This document shows positions 17,044 to 25,715 of a DNA stretch of 64,000 nucleotides, in pieces; the stretch's first letter is position 1; every line of letters begins with the position of its first letter. This DNA comes from Endomicrobium proavitum (GTDB lineage Bacteria > Elusimicrobiota > Endomicrobiia > Endomicrobiales > Endomicrobiaceae): contig NZ_CP009498.1 in assembly GCF_001027545.1 (NCBI RefSeq), positions 434,001 through 498,000 of the forward strand, in the 5' to 3' direction. The notes under the pieces are model-generated. The model made no database searches and was not told the origin of the DNA. It saw only the letters and a list, made by a program, of their open reading frames with translations. The position numbers and the translations under genes are program-made.

Positions 17044-17787
17044 ATGAGACTTAAAGGAAAATCTGCAGTTATAACCGGTTCGGCGCAAGGTATAGGAAGA
17101 TCTATTGCCGAAACTTTTGCGGCTCAGGGCGCAAACGTAGTTATTTCGGATATTAACGCTGAACTTTCACAAAAAACAGCGGACGAAATTAAAGCTAAAT
17201 ACGGCGTTGAAACAGCAGCCGTAGCGTGCAACGTTGCAAAACTTGAAGAGTGCGAAAATCTTATAAAAACCTCGCTTGACAAATTCTCCAAAATTGATAT
17301 ACTTGTTAACAATGCCGGCATCACAAAAGACAATCTTGTTTTAAGAATGACCGAAGCGGAATGGGACGCGGTTATAGCAGTTAATCTTAAAGGCGTTTTT
17401 AATTGCATTAAAGCCGCCGCAAAACCTATGCTTAAGCAGAGAGAAGGCAGAATAATTAACATAGCTTCAGTTGTGGGGCAAATGGGTAACGCGGGACAGG
17501 TTAACTATTGCGCAACAAAAGGTGGAGTAATAGCCGTAACAAAAACTTGCGCTAAAGAGTTTGCTTCAAGAAATATTCTTGTAAATGCCATAGCGCCCGG
17601 ATTTATCCGCACAGCCATGACAGATAAGCTTACCGAAGATCAGAAGAAAGCAATGTCGGACACAATTCCGCTTTCCAGACTCGGCGAAGCCCAAGACATA
17701 GCAAACGCAGCATTATTTTTCGCAAGCGACGATTCTTCATACATAACAGGACACGTTTTGGCAGTTAACGGCGGAATGTACATGTAG
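17044..17787 (+). CDS. fabG: 3-oxoacyl-ACP reductase
   Basis: A 247-residue short-chain dehydrogenase. The NADP-binding TGSAQGIGRSIAETF is at residues 10-24, NNAG near 88, the catalytic serine in NIASVVGQ, Tyr-Lys in NYCATKGG, and the proton-wire Asn is conserved. GHVLAVNGGMYM closes the protein as in FabG. It reduces 3-oxoacyl-ACP during elongation. GGGAG precedes the ATG. Confidence 0.96.
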   Translation: MRLKGKSAVITGSAQGIGRSIAETFAAQGANVVISDINAELSQKTADEIKAKYGVETAAVACNVAKLEECENLIKTSLDKFSKIDILVNNAGITKDNLVLRMTEAEWDAVIAVNLKGVFNCIKAAAKPMLKQREGRIINIASVVGQMGNAGQVNYCATKGGVIAVTKTCAKEFASRNILVNAIAPGFIRTAMTDKLTEDQKKAMSDTIPLSRLGEAQDIANAALFFASDDSSYITGHVLAVNGGMYM

Positions 17788-17847
17788 TTTCAGCAGTTCA
17801 AATATAAAAAACAAGTAGTAACAAACAAAAAAGGGAGGAAGTACAAA

Positions 17848-18087
17848 ATGGCAGACTTTGAAGCTAGAGTTAAAGAAATTATTGTTGAACAGTTGGGTGT
17901 AGATCCGGCGGAAGTTGTAGTCGGCGCATCGTTCGTAAATGATTTGGGCGCAGATTCATTGGATACCGTTGAACTCGTTATGGCTTTTGAAGAAGAGTTT
18001 GGTATTGAAATTCCCGATGAAGAAGCTGAAAAAATCCAGTCAGTCGGAAATGCGATAGATTACATTAAAGCCCACGCGGCAAAATAA
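17848..18087 (+). CDS. acpP: Acyl carrier protein
   Basis: A 79-residue acidic helical protein with the phosphopantetheine attachment serine in [12 protein letters not shown] near residue 36, followed by [16 protein letters not shown]. It is the carrier for all fab enzymes encoded around it. The very strong GGGAGG ribosome site fits the need for high ACP levels. Confidence 0.98.
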   Translation: MADFEARVKEIIVEQLGVDPAEVVVGASFVNDLGADSLDTVELVMAFEEEFGIEIPDEEAEKIQSVGNAIDYIKAHAAK

Positions 18088-18108
18088 ATTTTATTGCAAG
18101 GCATTCTA

Positions 18109-19350
18109 ATGAAAAAGAGAATAGTTATAACCGGTATAGGGATAGTTTCCCCTATAGGAACAGGAAATAACGAGTTTCAGGCTGCTTTAAAAGCCGGAAA
18201 GTCGGGAATTTCGCCAATAGAGCATTTTGACGTCACGGATTTTCCTGCCAAAATCAGCGGATACATCAAAGATTTTGATCCTGAAAAATTTATTGACAAG
18301 AAAAAAGCTAAAAGAATGGCGAGATTTACTCAAATGGGCGCGGCTGCCGCAAAGCTTGCCGTTGAAGATTCCGGACTTGATTTATCTAAAGAAGATTTAT
18401 CAAGAATCGGCGTTATCACCGGCACAGGCATGGGCGGGCTTGGCGTAATTGAAGAAGAGGAGCAAGCGCTTCTTTCAAAAGGTCCCAGAAGAGTAAGCCC
18501 TTTTCTTATTCCTATGATTATCACGAATATTCTTCCCGGAGAAATAGCCATAAGTTACGGTTTTACCGGACCTAATTACGCGGTTAGCAGCGCATGCGCT
18601 TCAGCTAATCACGCAATGGGCGACGCTTTAGGCTTACTTCGTTCGGGAGCCGCAGACGTTATGATTTCAGGCGGAGCCGAAGCTGTAATTACTCCTTTAG
18701 GGCTTGCCGGATTTTGCAATATGAAAGCGGTTTCTACAAGAAACGACGAACCGACCAAGGCTTCCAGACCTTTTGACAAAAACCGCGATGGTTTTGTTAT
18801 GGGCGAGGGCGCTGGCATAGTGGTTTTGGAAACTCTTGAGCATGCATTGGCAAGAGGCGCAAAAATTTATGCCGAACTTGCGGGATACGGCGCTTCCGAT
18901 GACGCTTATCATATAACTGCTCCGGATTCGCAAGCAAAAGGCGCAGTTTTGGCTTTGGAAAAAGCCATTGCCGACGCAGGAATTTCTAAAGACGAAGTAG
19001 ATTACATCAACGCTCACGGAACCTCTACGGGTTTAAACGATAAAACGGAGACTTTGGCGATAAAAAAAGTTTTCGGCGAACGCGCTTACAAAATACCGGT
19101 TTCTTCCACAAAATCCATGACCGGACATCTTTTGGGAGCCGCCGCCGGAGTAGAACTTATCGCTACGGTGCTTTCAATGCAGGGCGGTTTTATTCACCCT
19201 ACCGTTAATTACGAAACGCCTGATCCGGACTGTGACCTTGATTATGTTCCTAATACCGCAAGAGAAGCGCAGATTACATGCGCGCTTTCAAACTCTCTCG
19301 GTTTTGGCGGGCATAACGCAACCGTAGTAATTAAAAAATATGTTAAATAA
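18109..19350 (+). CDS. fabF: Beta-ketoacyl-ACP synthase II
   Basis: The 413-residue elongating KAS begins MKKRIVITGIGIVSPIG. The catalytic triad is visible: Cys in SSACASANHAMG near residue 163, His in NAHGTSTGLNDKTE near 303 and His in KSMTGHLLGAAAG near 340. I start at the ATG at 18109, which has AAGG seven bases ahead; an upstream TTG at 18094 would add a nonconserved pentapeptide. It follows acpP by 21 bases and overlaps rnc by 11. Confidence 0.96.
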   Translation: MKKRIVITGIGIVSPIGTGNNEFQAALKAGKSGISPIEHFDVTDFPAKISGYIKDFDPEKFIDKKKAKRMARFTQMGAAAAKLAVEDSGLDLSKEDLSRIGVITGTGMGGLGVIEEEEQALLSKGPRRVSPFLIPMIITNILPGEIAISYGFTGPNYAVSSACASANHAMGDALGLLRSGAADVMISGGAEAVITPLGLAGFCNMKAVSTRNDEPTKASRPFDKNRDGFVMGEGAGIVVLETLEHALARGAKIYAELAGYGASDDAYHITAPDSQAKGAVLALEKAIADAGISKDEVDYINAHGTSTGLNDKTETLAIKKVFGERAYKIPVSSTKSMTGHLLGAAAGVELIATVLSMQGGFIHPTVNYETPDPDCDLDYVPNTAREAQITCALSNSLGFGGHNATVVIKKYVK

Positions 19351-20029
19351 TAGTCTTGAAAAACTTCAAAAGGTTATTGAATATAAATTCAATAACCTTG
19401 AAGTTTTAATAACGGCGCTTACGCATAAATCTTACGCGTCGGACGCCGGAAGCAAAAATTGCAACGAACGTATGGAATTTTTAGGCGACAGTATTTTGTC
19501 CGCGGTTGTGGTTGAAGTTCTTTACAATACTTTTCCCGATGAGTCGGAAGGAAAATTGTCGCAGTATAAATCTCAAATTGTTTCGGCGGCAAATTTAAGC
19601 CGTTGGGCAAAGCTGATAGATTTAGGAAGTTTTATTTTTTTAGGAAAAGGCGAAGACACTCCGACGGCGCGCAACAGAGAAAGTTTGCTTTGCGACGCGT
19701 TTGAGGCAATTGTCGGAGCTTTGTATATTGACGGCGGTCTTGAAGCCGCAAAAAAGTTTGTTTCAAAATTTTTTGATTTTAATTTGGCGCAGGGCGTAGA
19801 AATAACGGATTATAAAAGCAGGTTGCAGGAAAGCGTTCAGTCTGAATACAAAAGACTTCCGCAGTATGAAATTTTAAAAGAGTTCGGGCCTGACCACAAC
19901 AAACAGTTTGAAGCGGGCGTTTACGTGAAAAATAAGCTTTTAGGCACCGGCGCGGGGCGCACAAAAAAAGAAGCGCAGCAAGCCGCTGCAAAAAAAGCTA
20001 TAGAAAATACAAAAAAGACAGAGAAATAA
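19340..20029 (+). CDS. rnc: Ribonuclease III
   Basis: A 229-residue RNase III. The signature ERMEFLGDSILSAVV is near residue 36 and CDAFEAIVGALYIDGG near 115, which carry the metal-binding acidic residues. A C-terminal double-stranded RNA-binding domain runs from about 150, ending in GRTKKEAQQAAAKKAIENT. It cuts double-stranded RNA in rRNA maturation and mRNA turnover. The start lies inside the fabF end (11-base overlap), a common acpP-fabF-rnc arrangement. Confidence 0.96.
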   Translation: MLNNSLEKLQKVIEYKFNNLEVLITALTHKSYASDAGSKNCNERMEFLGDSILSAVVVEVLYNTFPDESEGKLSQYKSQIVSAANLSRWAKLIDLGSFIFLGKGEDTPTARNRESLLCDAFEAIVGALYIDGGLEAAKKFVSKFFDFNLAQGVEITDYKSRLQESVQSEYKRLPQYEILKEFGPDHNKQFEAGVYVKNKLLGTGAGRTKKEAQQAAAKKAIENTKKTEK

Positions 20030-20090
20030 ATAGTAGAGTTTAGTTAAACTTTAATATTTAATATTTGTCGTTAAAATAGGGAGTTTTTAA

Positions 20091-21260
20091 ATGGTAATGG
20101 ACTATTTTTTGTCTGAAGAAGAAAAGATGATGGTTGAGACGGCAAGAACTATCGCTATTGAAAAAATGAAACCCGTCAGAGAGCATTACGACGAAACCGA
20201 AGAGTTTCCGTGGGACATTGTAAAAGAATTCGCGCAGGCTGATTTGTGCGGAGTTTATATTCCCGAAGAATACGGCGGATTCGGAAAAGGCATAATGGGT
20301 CTTGTTTTGGTAGTGGAAGAACTTTGCAAAGTTGACGGCGGAATATCTTTGTCTCTTGCCGCAACCGCGCTTGGGACTCTTCCTATTCTTGTAGCGGGAA
20401 ATGAAGCGCAGAAGAAAAAATATCTTCCCGATATAGCATCAGGCAAAAAACTTGCCGCTTTCGGTTTAACCGAAGCCGGCGCAGGTTCGGACGCAACCGG
20501 AATGTCAACAACTGCCGTTAAAGACGGAGATTATTACATATTAAACGGAACGAAATGTTTTATTACCAACGGCGGCGACGCTGAAACTTACACTATTTTT
20601 GCAAAAACAAATCCTTCAAGAGGCGCAAGAGGAATATCTTGCTTTATCGTAGAAAAAGGCACTCCGGGTTTTGAATTCGGCAAAAAAGAAAAGAAAATGG
20701 GAATAAGAGCTTCTTCCACAAGAGAATTAATATTTAACAATTGCAAAATTCACAAAGACCAGCTTCTTGGAAAAGAAGGACACGGTTTAATGATAGCTCA
20801 GGCAACGCTTGACAATTCCCGTCCGGGAGTTGCGGCGCAGGCTTTGGGTATAGCCGCCGGCGCACTTGACGAAGCGGTGGAATACGCAAGAAAAAGAGTT
20901 CAGTTCGGTCAGGCTATATCTTCTTTTCAGGGAATTCAGCACATGCTTGCCGAGATGGCTACGGAAGTTGAAGCCGCAAGAGCTCTTCTTTACGCGTCCG
21001 CAAGAATGATTGATTCCGGAACCGATAAACGCACCAGCAAAGAATCCGCAATGGCAAAACTTTATTGCTCCGAAGTTGCAATGAAAGTTACCACAAACGC
21101 AGTTCAAATTTTCGGCGGATACGGATACACAAGAGAATATCCCGTAGAAAAAATGATGAGAGACGCAAAAATAACAACATTGTATGAAGGAACAAGCCAA
21201 ATTCAGAAAAACGAAATTGCGCTTAACCTTATAAAAGAATCAGCGGCGAAAGGAAAATAA
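20091..21260 (+). CDS. Acyl-CoA dehydrogenase (Etf-linked)
   Basis: A 389-residue FAD flavoprotein with AFGLTEAGAGSDATGMSTTA near residue 130, CFITNG and RPGVAAQALGIAAGALDEA near 243. The catalytic glutamate is in TLYEGTSQIQKNE near residue 366. It belongs to the short-chain (butyryl-CoA-like) acyl-CoA dehydrogenases. EtfB and EtfA follow directly, so electrons pass between this enzyme and Etf. In a fermenter the likely direction is enoyl-CoA reduction. Start at 20091: GGGAG is seven bases ahead; a second ATG at 20097 is less well placed. The precise acyl-CoA is unknown. Confidence 0.92.
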   Translation: MVMDYFLSEEEKMMVETARTIAIEKMKPVREHYDETEEFPWDIVKEFAQADLCGVYIPEEYGGFGKGIMGLVLVVEELCKVDGGISLSLAATALGTLPILVAGNEAQKKKYLPDIASGKKLAAFGLTEAGAGSDATGMSTTAVKDGDYYILNGTKCFITNGGDAETYTIFAKTNPSRGARGISCFIVEKGTPGFEFGKKEKKMGIRASSTRELIFNNCKIHKDQLLGKEGHGLMIAQATLDNSRPGVAAQALGIAAGALDEAVEYARKRVQFGQAISSFQGIQHMLAEMATEVEAARALLYASARMIDSGTDKRTSKESAMAKLYCSEVAMKVTTNAVQIFGGYGYTREYPVEKMMRDAKITTLYEGTSQIQKNEIALNLIKESAAKGK

Positions 21261-21267
21261 TAAATAC

Positions 21268-21371
21268 GGAGGGTAAGAGGAAAAGAGGGTAAGAAGATAG
21301 GTAAAGACAAAGGCTGTGTTGCAGTTTGGTCTGTTGCGTATCATCTTATCATCTTCACATCTTATCCTCAT
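21268..21371. repeat. GATAAG/CTTATC interspersed intergenic element, copy 2
   Basis: The 125-base gap before etfB has a purine-rich left arm (AGGGTAAGAGG, GGTAAGAAGATAGG) and a right arm (CGTATCATCTTATCATCT, CATCTTATCCTCA). It is the same arrangement as the element before ackA. Confidence 0.6.
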
Positions 21372-21385
21372 TTATCGGAGTTATA

Positions 21386-22171
21386 ATGAACATCATCGTT
21401 TGCATTAAGCAAGTTCCTAACACTACTAACGTGCAGATTGACGCGGAAACCGGAAGGCTTAAAAGAGAAGGCGTTGAATCTATAATTAATCCGTTTGACG
21501 AATACGCTATAGAAGAAGGCGTTCGTCTTAAAGAAAGAATCGGCGGAAAAGTTACCGTTGTTACAATGGGGCCTCCTCAGGCGGAAAGCGCTTTAAGAGA
21601 AGCAATTTCAAGAGGAGCCGACGAAGCTGTTTTGGTTAGCGACAGAGCTTTCGGCGGCGCCGACACTTTGGCAACCTCTTATGCTTTGGCGTCTGCAATA
21701 AAAACTATCGGCGATTACGGCATAATTATTTGCGGCAAGCAGGCAACCGACGGAGACACGGCGCAAGTTGGTCCCGGAATTGCCGAAATGCTTAATATCC
21801 CGCACGTGGCTTACGTTAAAAAAGTTGAGTCCGCTGATGCAAGCGCAATAAAAGTAGAAAGAATGATGGAAGACGGGTACGATTTAATAGAATCTCCGCT
21901 TCCCGTTCTTCTTACCGTTGTAAAAGAAATTAACACGCCGAGAATTCCGTCGTTAAAAGGTAAAATGGCGGCAAAAAAAGCCGTTATAAAAACGCTTTCA
22001 GCAGCCGATATAAAAGCCGATACCCAAAAGACAGGGCTTAACGGTTCTCCTACGCAGGTTATGAAAATTTTTACGCCTCCTCAGAGAAAAGGCGGAGAAA
22101 AATTTTCGGGAGAAGCCCAAGACGTTGCGAAATCTTTAACGGCAAAGTTGTCTGAAATCGGAATAATATAA
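21386..22171 (+). CDS. etfB: Electron transfer flavoprotein beta subunit
   Basis: The 261-residue protein starts MNIIVCIKQVPNTTNVQI at 21386 after CGGAG. The EtfB signature is visible as VKEINTPRIPSLKGKMAAKK near residue 183, with GKQATDGDTAQVGPGIAEML near 117. Together with EtfA it carries electrons between acyl-CoA dehydrogenase and NADH or ferredoxin. In bifurcating Etfs this subunit holds the second FAD; the DGDTAQVGP region is compatible with that, but sequence alone does not settle it. Confidence 0.95.
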   Translation: MNIIVCIKQVPNTTNVQIDAETGRLKREGVESIINPFDEYAIEEGVRLKERIGGKVTVVTMGPPQAESALREAISRGADEAVLVSDRAFGGADTLATSYALASAIKTIGDYGIIICGKQATDGDTAQVGPGIAEMLNIPHVAYVKKVESADASAIKVERMMEDGYDLIESPLPVLLTVVKEINTPRIPSLKGKMAAKKAVIKTLSAADIKADTQKTGLNGSPTQVMKIFTPPQRKGGEKFSGEAQDVAKSLTAKLSEIGII

Positions 22172-22201
22172 GTTTACACTTCTAAAACGGGGTCTTAAAA
22201 A

Positions 22202-23407
22202 ATGGCAAACAGTATAAAAGTTTTATCTGATAAATGCGTAGGGTGCGCAGCTTGCGTGGACGCTTGTCCGTTTGGCGCAATAAAAATGGACGGAGCTTTA
22301 GCCGCTATAGATTTGGATCAGTGCAAATATTGCGGCGCCTGCGTAAAAAATTGTCCGGCAAATGCAATTGAACTTCAAAAAGAAGAGCAGAAAGTTGCAA
22401 TAAATAAAAATGACTATAAAAACGTCTGGGTTTACGCCGAGCAAAGACACGGCGAAATTTCAAGCGTTGTTTTTGAACTTTTGAACGAAGGCAGAATACT
22501 TGCCGATAAGCTTGGCGTGAAACTTGCCGCGGTTTTAATTGGCGACAACATAAAATCCAAAGCGCAGGAATTAATAAACAGGGGCGCGGATAAAGTTTAC
22601 GTTTACGACGATCCCGCTTTCATAGAATTTCAAGACGACCCTTACAGCAGCGTTTTAACGCAGCTTATAACCAAAGAAAAGCCTGAAATAATTTTGATGG
22701 GCGCAACAAATATAGGGCGTTCTTTTGCGTCAAGAGTTGCCGCAAGAATTAATACCGGTCTTACGGCAGACTGCACCGCGTTAGACATAGATTTGGAAAC
22801 AAGAAACCTTCAGCAGACGCGTCCGGCGTTCGGCGGAAACATAATGGCTACAATTTTAACGCCCAAACACCGCCCGCAGATGGCTACCGTTCGTCATAAA
22901 GTTTTTAAAGAAGCAAAAGTTCAGGAAGGAAGAAAGGGCGAAGTCGTAGAGTGCAAAGCCGACATTTCAACTTTGTTAAACAGAACTAAATTTTTAGGGT
23001 TTATTAAAGACGCAAGCGGCAATGTAAATATTTCCGATGCGGATATTATAGTTTCGGGCGGAAGAGGTTTGGGAAAACCGGAAGGTTTCAAGCTTATTGA
23101 AGAGCTTGCCGAACTTCTCGGCGGAGCCGTAGGCGCTTCAAGAGCGGCTGTGGACGCGGACTGGATACCGTATTCGCACCAAGTGGGGCAAACCGGCAGA
23201 ACCGTGGCCCCTAAAGTTTATGTTGCCTGCGGAATTTCCGGACAAATCCAGCATATGGTGGGAATGGGTTCTTCCGACGTTATAATTGCAATAAACAAAG
23301 ACGCGTCATGCCCTATGATGCAAACTGCAACTTACGCGCTTGAAGGCGATTTGTATGAAATAATTCCAAACATAATTAAAGAAATAAAAGCGTCAAGATG
23401 CGCATAG
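22202..23407 (+). CDS. etfA: Electron transfer flavoprotein alpha subunit with N-terminal 2x[4Fe-4S] ferredoxin domain
   Basis: A 401-residue fusion. Residues 1-62 are a two-cluster ferredoxin (CVGCAACVDACP and CKYCGACVKNCP). Residues about 70-400 are EtfA with the FAD-binding block SGGRGLGKPEGF near 284, PYSHQVGQTGRTVAPKVY near 323 and CGISGQIQHMVGM. The same fusion occurs in the alpha subunits of clostridial caffeoyl-CoA reductase-Etf complexes (CarE of Acetobacterium), which bifurcate electrons from NADH to enoyl-CoA and ferredoxin. With the upstream dehydrogenase it probably forms such a complex. The operon ends at the intrinsic terminator just downstream. Confidence 0.95.
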   Translation: MANSIKVLSDKCVGCAACVDACPFGAIKMDGALAAIDLDQCKYCGACVKNCPANAIELQKEEQKVAINKNDYKNVWVYAEQRHGEISSVVFELLNEGRILADKLGVKLAAVLIGDNIKSKAQELINRGADKVYVYDDPAFIEFQDDPYSSVLTQLITKEKPEIILMGATNIGRSFASRVAARINTGLTADCTALDIDLETRNLQQTRPAFGGNIMATILTPKHRPQMATVRHKVFKEAKVQEGRKGEVVECKADISTLLNRTKFLGFIKDASGNVNISDADIIVSGGRGLGKPEGFKLIEELAELLGGAVGASRAAVDADWIPYSHQVGQTGRTVAPKVYVACGISGQIQHMVGMGSSDVIIAINKDASCPMMQTATYALEGDLYEIIPNIIKEIKASRCA

Positions 23408-23420
23408 TTTAAAAATTTAA

Positions 23421-23457
23421 AAGCCGCGGAGCTCAACTAAATCCGCGGCTTTTTTTA
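23421..23457 (+). terminator. Intrinsic terminator of the acd-etfBA operon
   Basis: AAGCCGCGGA (23421-23430) and TCCGCGGCTT (23442-23451) form a perfect 10-bp stem with an 11-base loop, followed by a T run. Confidence 0.92.
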
Positions 23458-23503
23458 TTTTTTTTTAGCGAAATATTAAAATTTTAATTACACAAGAGAA
23501 AAA

Positions 23504-24454
23504 ATGAAGAAATTGTTATTGGCTTTGGTTATTTCAATATCCTGTTTTTGCGCGGCGTATGCGCAGGTAAATAAAGGCGGCGTTTTTATAGCCAACGTTT
23601 TAACCGTGCCGTCTTTTGCAGACGCGCAAACTTCCGCGTTAAACAATTTGCATCAGTATAAAGAAGCTAATATTTCCGCCGAAGTTTCTCTCGGATCTTT
23701 CAAATACAAAAAAGAAAACGCCATAGACGCCGATTTTGACGGCAAAGAAAGAAATCTTCTTGTAGGTCTTGATATGTATAAAACAGACAGCGTTACGCTG
23801 GGAATGCTTGTAAAATATTCCGTTACGGAGCTTGACGAGTTTGGCGATTATTCAAAAATAACTGATATCGGCGTAGGCGGTTATCTTGGGTATTTTTTTG
23901 AAAAATTAGACGTAAAAGCCGTTTTAAGAACCGGTTATCAAACGTATTCCAACGAAAAAAATACAAGCGTTATAAAAACTTCAAAAGGCGAATTTACGGG
24001 AAACAGTTTTATGGCCAACGTTGAAGCAAAATATAAAATACCTGTTAACGAAGTTTTTGTGTTAAAACCGTTTGTTGCTTTTGACGCCGGCGCTAATTTT
24101 TATAAAGGCGTATCGCTTGACGGGTTCTCGCTAAAAGGCGGGTCTTACTTTAAAAGCGCAGTTGAAGGCGGGGCAGGCATTGAAGCCCAATTGTCCGGAG
24201 TATTTCTTTATTTGGATATTGGAGTAGGGTATTTGCTTAGCGGAAATAAAAACACAATAACCGCCGATGTTTTAGGCGTTGAAACCGAAATAGAAGGCAC
24301 AAAACAAAGCAGAGTTGCGGCAAAAACCCGCATAGGCGCGGAAGTTGATCTTAACTCGGACGTAGCGCTGTTTTTTAACGCGGGATACAGCGAATCGTCA
24401 AGCTTTAGAAACGTATTTGCCGCTATAGGCGTAAATTGCAAAATAGGCGAATAA
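23504..24454 (+). CDS. Outer-membrane beta-barrel protein, function unknown
   Basis: A 316-residue secreted protein with a clear signal peptide (MKKLLLALVISISCFCAAYA, cleavage after AYAQ). The mature part alternates short amphipathic strands rich in G, Y, F and K, such as LSGVFLYLDIGVGYLLSG and VAAKTRIGAEVDLNSD. It ends near VFAAIGVNCKIGE, which fits an OmpA- or autotransporter-like barrel of 8-12 strands. I do not recognise a specific family. It stands alone between the etf terminator and the promoter of the glutamate synthase operon. Confidence 0.65.
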   Translation: MKKLLLALVISISCFCAAYAQVNKGGVFIANVLTVPSFADAQTSALNNLHQYKEANISAEVSLGSFKYKKENAIDADFDGKERNLLVGLDMYKTDSVTLGMLVKYSVTELDEFGDYSKITDIGVGGYLGYFFEKLDVKAVLRTGYQTYSNEKNTSVIKTSKGEFTGNSFMANVEAKYKIPVNEVFVLKPFVAFDAGANFYKGVSLDGFSLKGGSYFKSAVEGGAGIEAQLSGVFLYLDIGVGYLLSGNKNTITADVLGVETEIEGTKQSRVAAKTRIGAEVDLNSDVALFFNAGYSESSSFRNVFAAIGVNCKIGE

Positions 24455-24459
24455 AACTC

Positions 24460-24488
24460 TTGATTTTTTCACTGTTTTTATGTAAACT
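24460..24488 (+). promoter_or_regulatory. Probable promoter of the glutamate synthase operon
   Basis: TTGATT (24460-24465) and TAAACT (24483-24488) are separated by 17 bases, predicting a transcript start near 24495. That would produce a leader of about 130 bases before the first gene. The -10 is imperfect, so confidence is moderate. Confidence 0.5.
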
Positions 24489-24493
24489 TTTGT

Positions 24494-24590
24494 GACTCCA
24501 AAAACGAAATTCTGCAGCAATAAAATCAACAGGGCAACGGAGTCCTAAATTAACCTCTTAAAAGGGGCGTTATTTTAGGGCATTTTTTTA
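24494..24590 (+). promoter_or_regulatory. Transcription attenuator with ANTAR-type hexaloop hairpin ahead of glutamate synthase
   Basis: Two mutually exclusive structures are visible. AGGGC (24531-24535) and GTCCT (24542-24546) pair around a six-base loop AACGGA, which has A at loop position 1 and G at position 4, the known recognition signature of ANTAR proteins. TCCTAAA (24543-24549) instead pairs with TTTAGGG-type sequence (24574-24580), with inner pairs TAAC/GTTA and CTCT/GGGG, followed by CATTTTTTTA, an intrinsic terminator. The shared bases 24543-24546 mean the first hairpin blocks the second. A third option, GACTCC (24494-24499) with GGAGTC (24539-24544), would undo the hexaloop hairpin. 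I did not find the usual first hexaloop hairpin (P1) of the two-hairpin ANTAR target. Confidence 0.65.
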
Positions 24591-24623
24591 TACATACTTT
24601 TCTATTATACATGTGGAGGAACA

Positions 24624-25715
24624 ATGTTACGAGAAGGCGACGTTCGCATACCTTCCGGCTGTGCTATAAGCGGCATTATAGATAAAACCGGAAAAAGATT
24701 CAGCGGCGAAGACATTATAAAATCTATCGCTCTCATGCACGACCGCTCAAACGGTCTTGGCGGCGGATTTGCGGCTTACGGCATTTATCCGGAATACAAA
24801 GATTTTTACGCGCTGCACATATTTTTTGACACTTTAACCGCAAAGGTTAACGCGGAAGAATTTCTTGAAAAACATTTTGATATTGAAAGCGCCGGCGATA
24901 TTCCTACCACTCCCATTGACGGCATTACAAACAAACCTTTAATATGGCGTTATTTCGTTCGTCCGAGAGTTCACATGATGCAGGACGAATTTATAGACGA
25001 AGACGAATTTACCGCAAGATGCGCAGTTAAAATAAACACGGAATTTACGGGCGCATACGTTTTTTCAAGCGGTAAAAATATGGGAGCTTTTAAAGGCGTC
25101 GGTTATCCCGAAGATATCGGCAAATTTTATATGCTTGAAACTTATAAAGCCCATTTCTGGACGGCGCACGGAAGATTTCCTACAAACACGCCGGGCTGGT
25201 GGGGCGGAGCGCATCCGTTTACTTTGCTTAATTGGTCTGTGGTTCACAACGGAGAAATTTCTTCTTACGACGCAAACAGACGCTTTGTGGAAATGTTCGG
25301 TTACAAATGCACGCTTCAAACCGATACCGAAGTTATAACTTATCTTTTTGATCTTCTCGTCAGAAAACATAAACTTTCATTAGAAAAAGCCATTCAAATA
25401 GTATGCGCTCCTTTCTGGACGGACATTGAAAGAGAAAGCGCCGAATTAAAAAAAGATCTTAAAGCTTTAAGAGCCGTTTATTCAAGCGCTCTTATCAATG
25501 GACCTTTTTCAATAATTCTCGGAAGCGAAAAAGGAATGATAGCTTTAAACGACAGAATAAAACTTCGTTCAATGGTTGCCGCCGAGAAAGGCAGCAAAAC
25601 TTTTGTTGCAAGCGAAGAAAGCGCAATAAGAATAATTTGTCCTAACCCCGATAAAGTATGGTCTCCAAGAGGCGGCGAGCCTGTTGTTGCCTTTCTTGAA
25701 GGAGCAAGCAAATGA
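24624..25715 (+). CDS. Glutamate synthase amidotransferase subunit (class II GATase domain as separate protein)
   Basis: A 363-residue protein corresponding to the glutaminase domain of glutamate synthase. The probable nucleophile is Cys13 in IPSGCAISGII, which would become N-terminal after removal of a 12-residue leader. HGRFPTNTPGWWGGAHPFTL near residue 172 and VVHNGEISSYDANRR near 196 are the class II glutaminase blocks. It splits glutamine and feeds ammonia to the FMN subunit encoded next, whose ATG overlaps this stop (ATGA). It matches the archaeal-type split GltB1. GTGGAGG precedes the start. Confidence 0.9.
   Translation: MLREGDVRIPSGCAISGIIDKTGKRFSGEDIIKSIALMHDRSNGLGGGFAAYGIYPEYKDFYALHIFFDTLTAKVNAEEFLEKHFDIESAGDIPTTPIDGITNKPLIWRYFVRPRVHMMQDEFIDEDEFTARCAVKINTEFTGAYVFSSGKNMGAFKGVGYPEDIGKFYMLETYKAHFWTAHGRFPTNTPGWWGGAHPFTLLNWSVVHNGEISSYDANRRFVEMFGYKCTLQTDTEVITYLFDLLVRKHKLSLEKAIQIVCAPFWTDIERESAELKKDLKALRAVYSSALINGPFSIILGSEKGMIALNDRIKLRSMVAAEKGSKTFVASEESAIRIICPNPDKVWSPRGGEPVVAFLEGASK

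Noticed and set aside
21326-21385. etfB start at 21326
   Set aside because: The added residues come from the intergenic GATAAG/CTTATC repeat; the ATG at 21386 has a CGGAG site and matches EtfB N-termini.
24494-24590. Glutamine or SAM riboswitch before glutamate synthase
   Set aside because: None of the conserved core motifs of those aptamers is visible, and the leader is too short for SAM-I. The hexaloop plus terminator explains it better.
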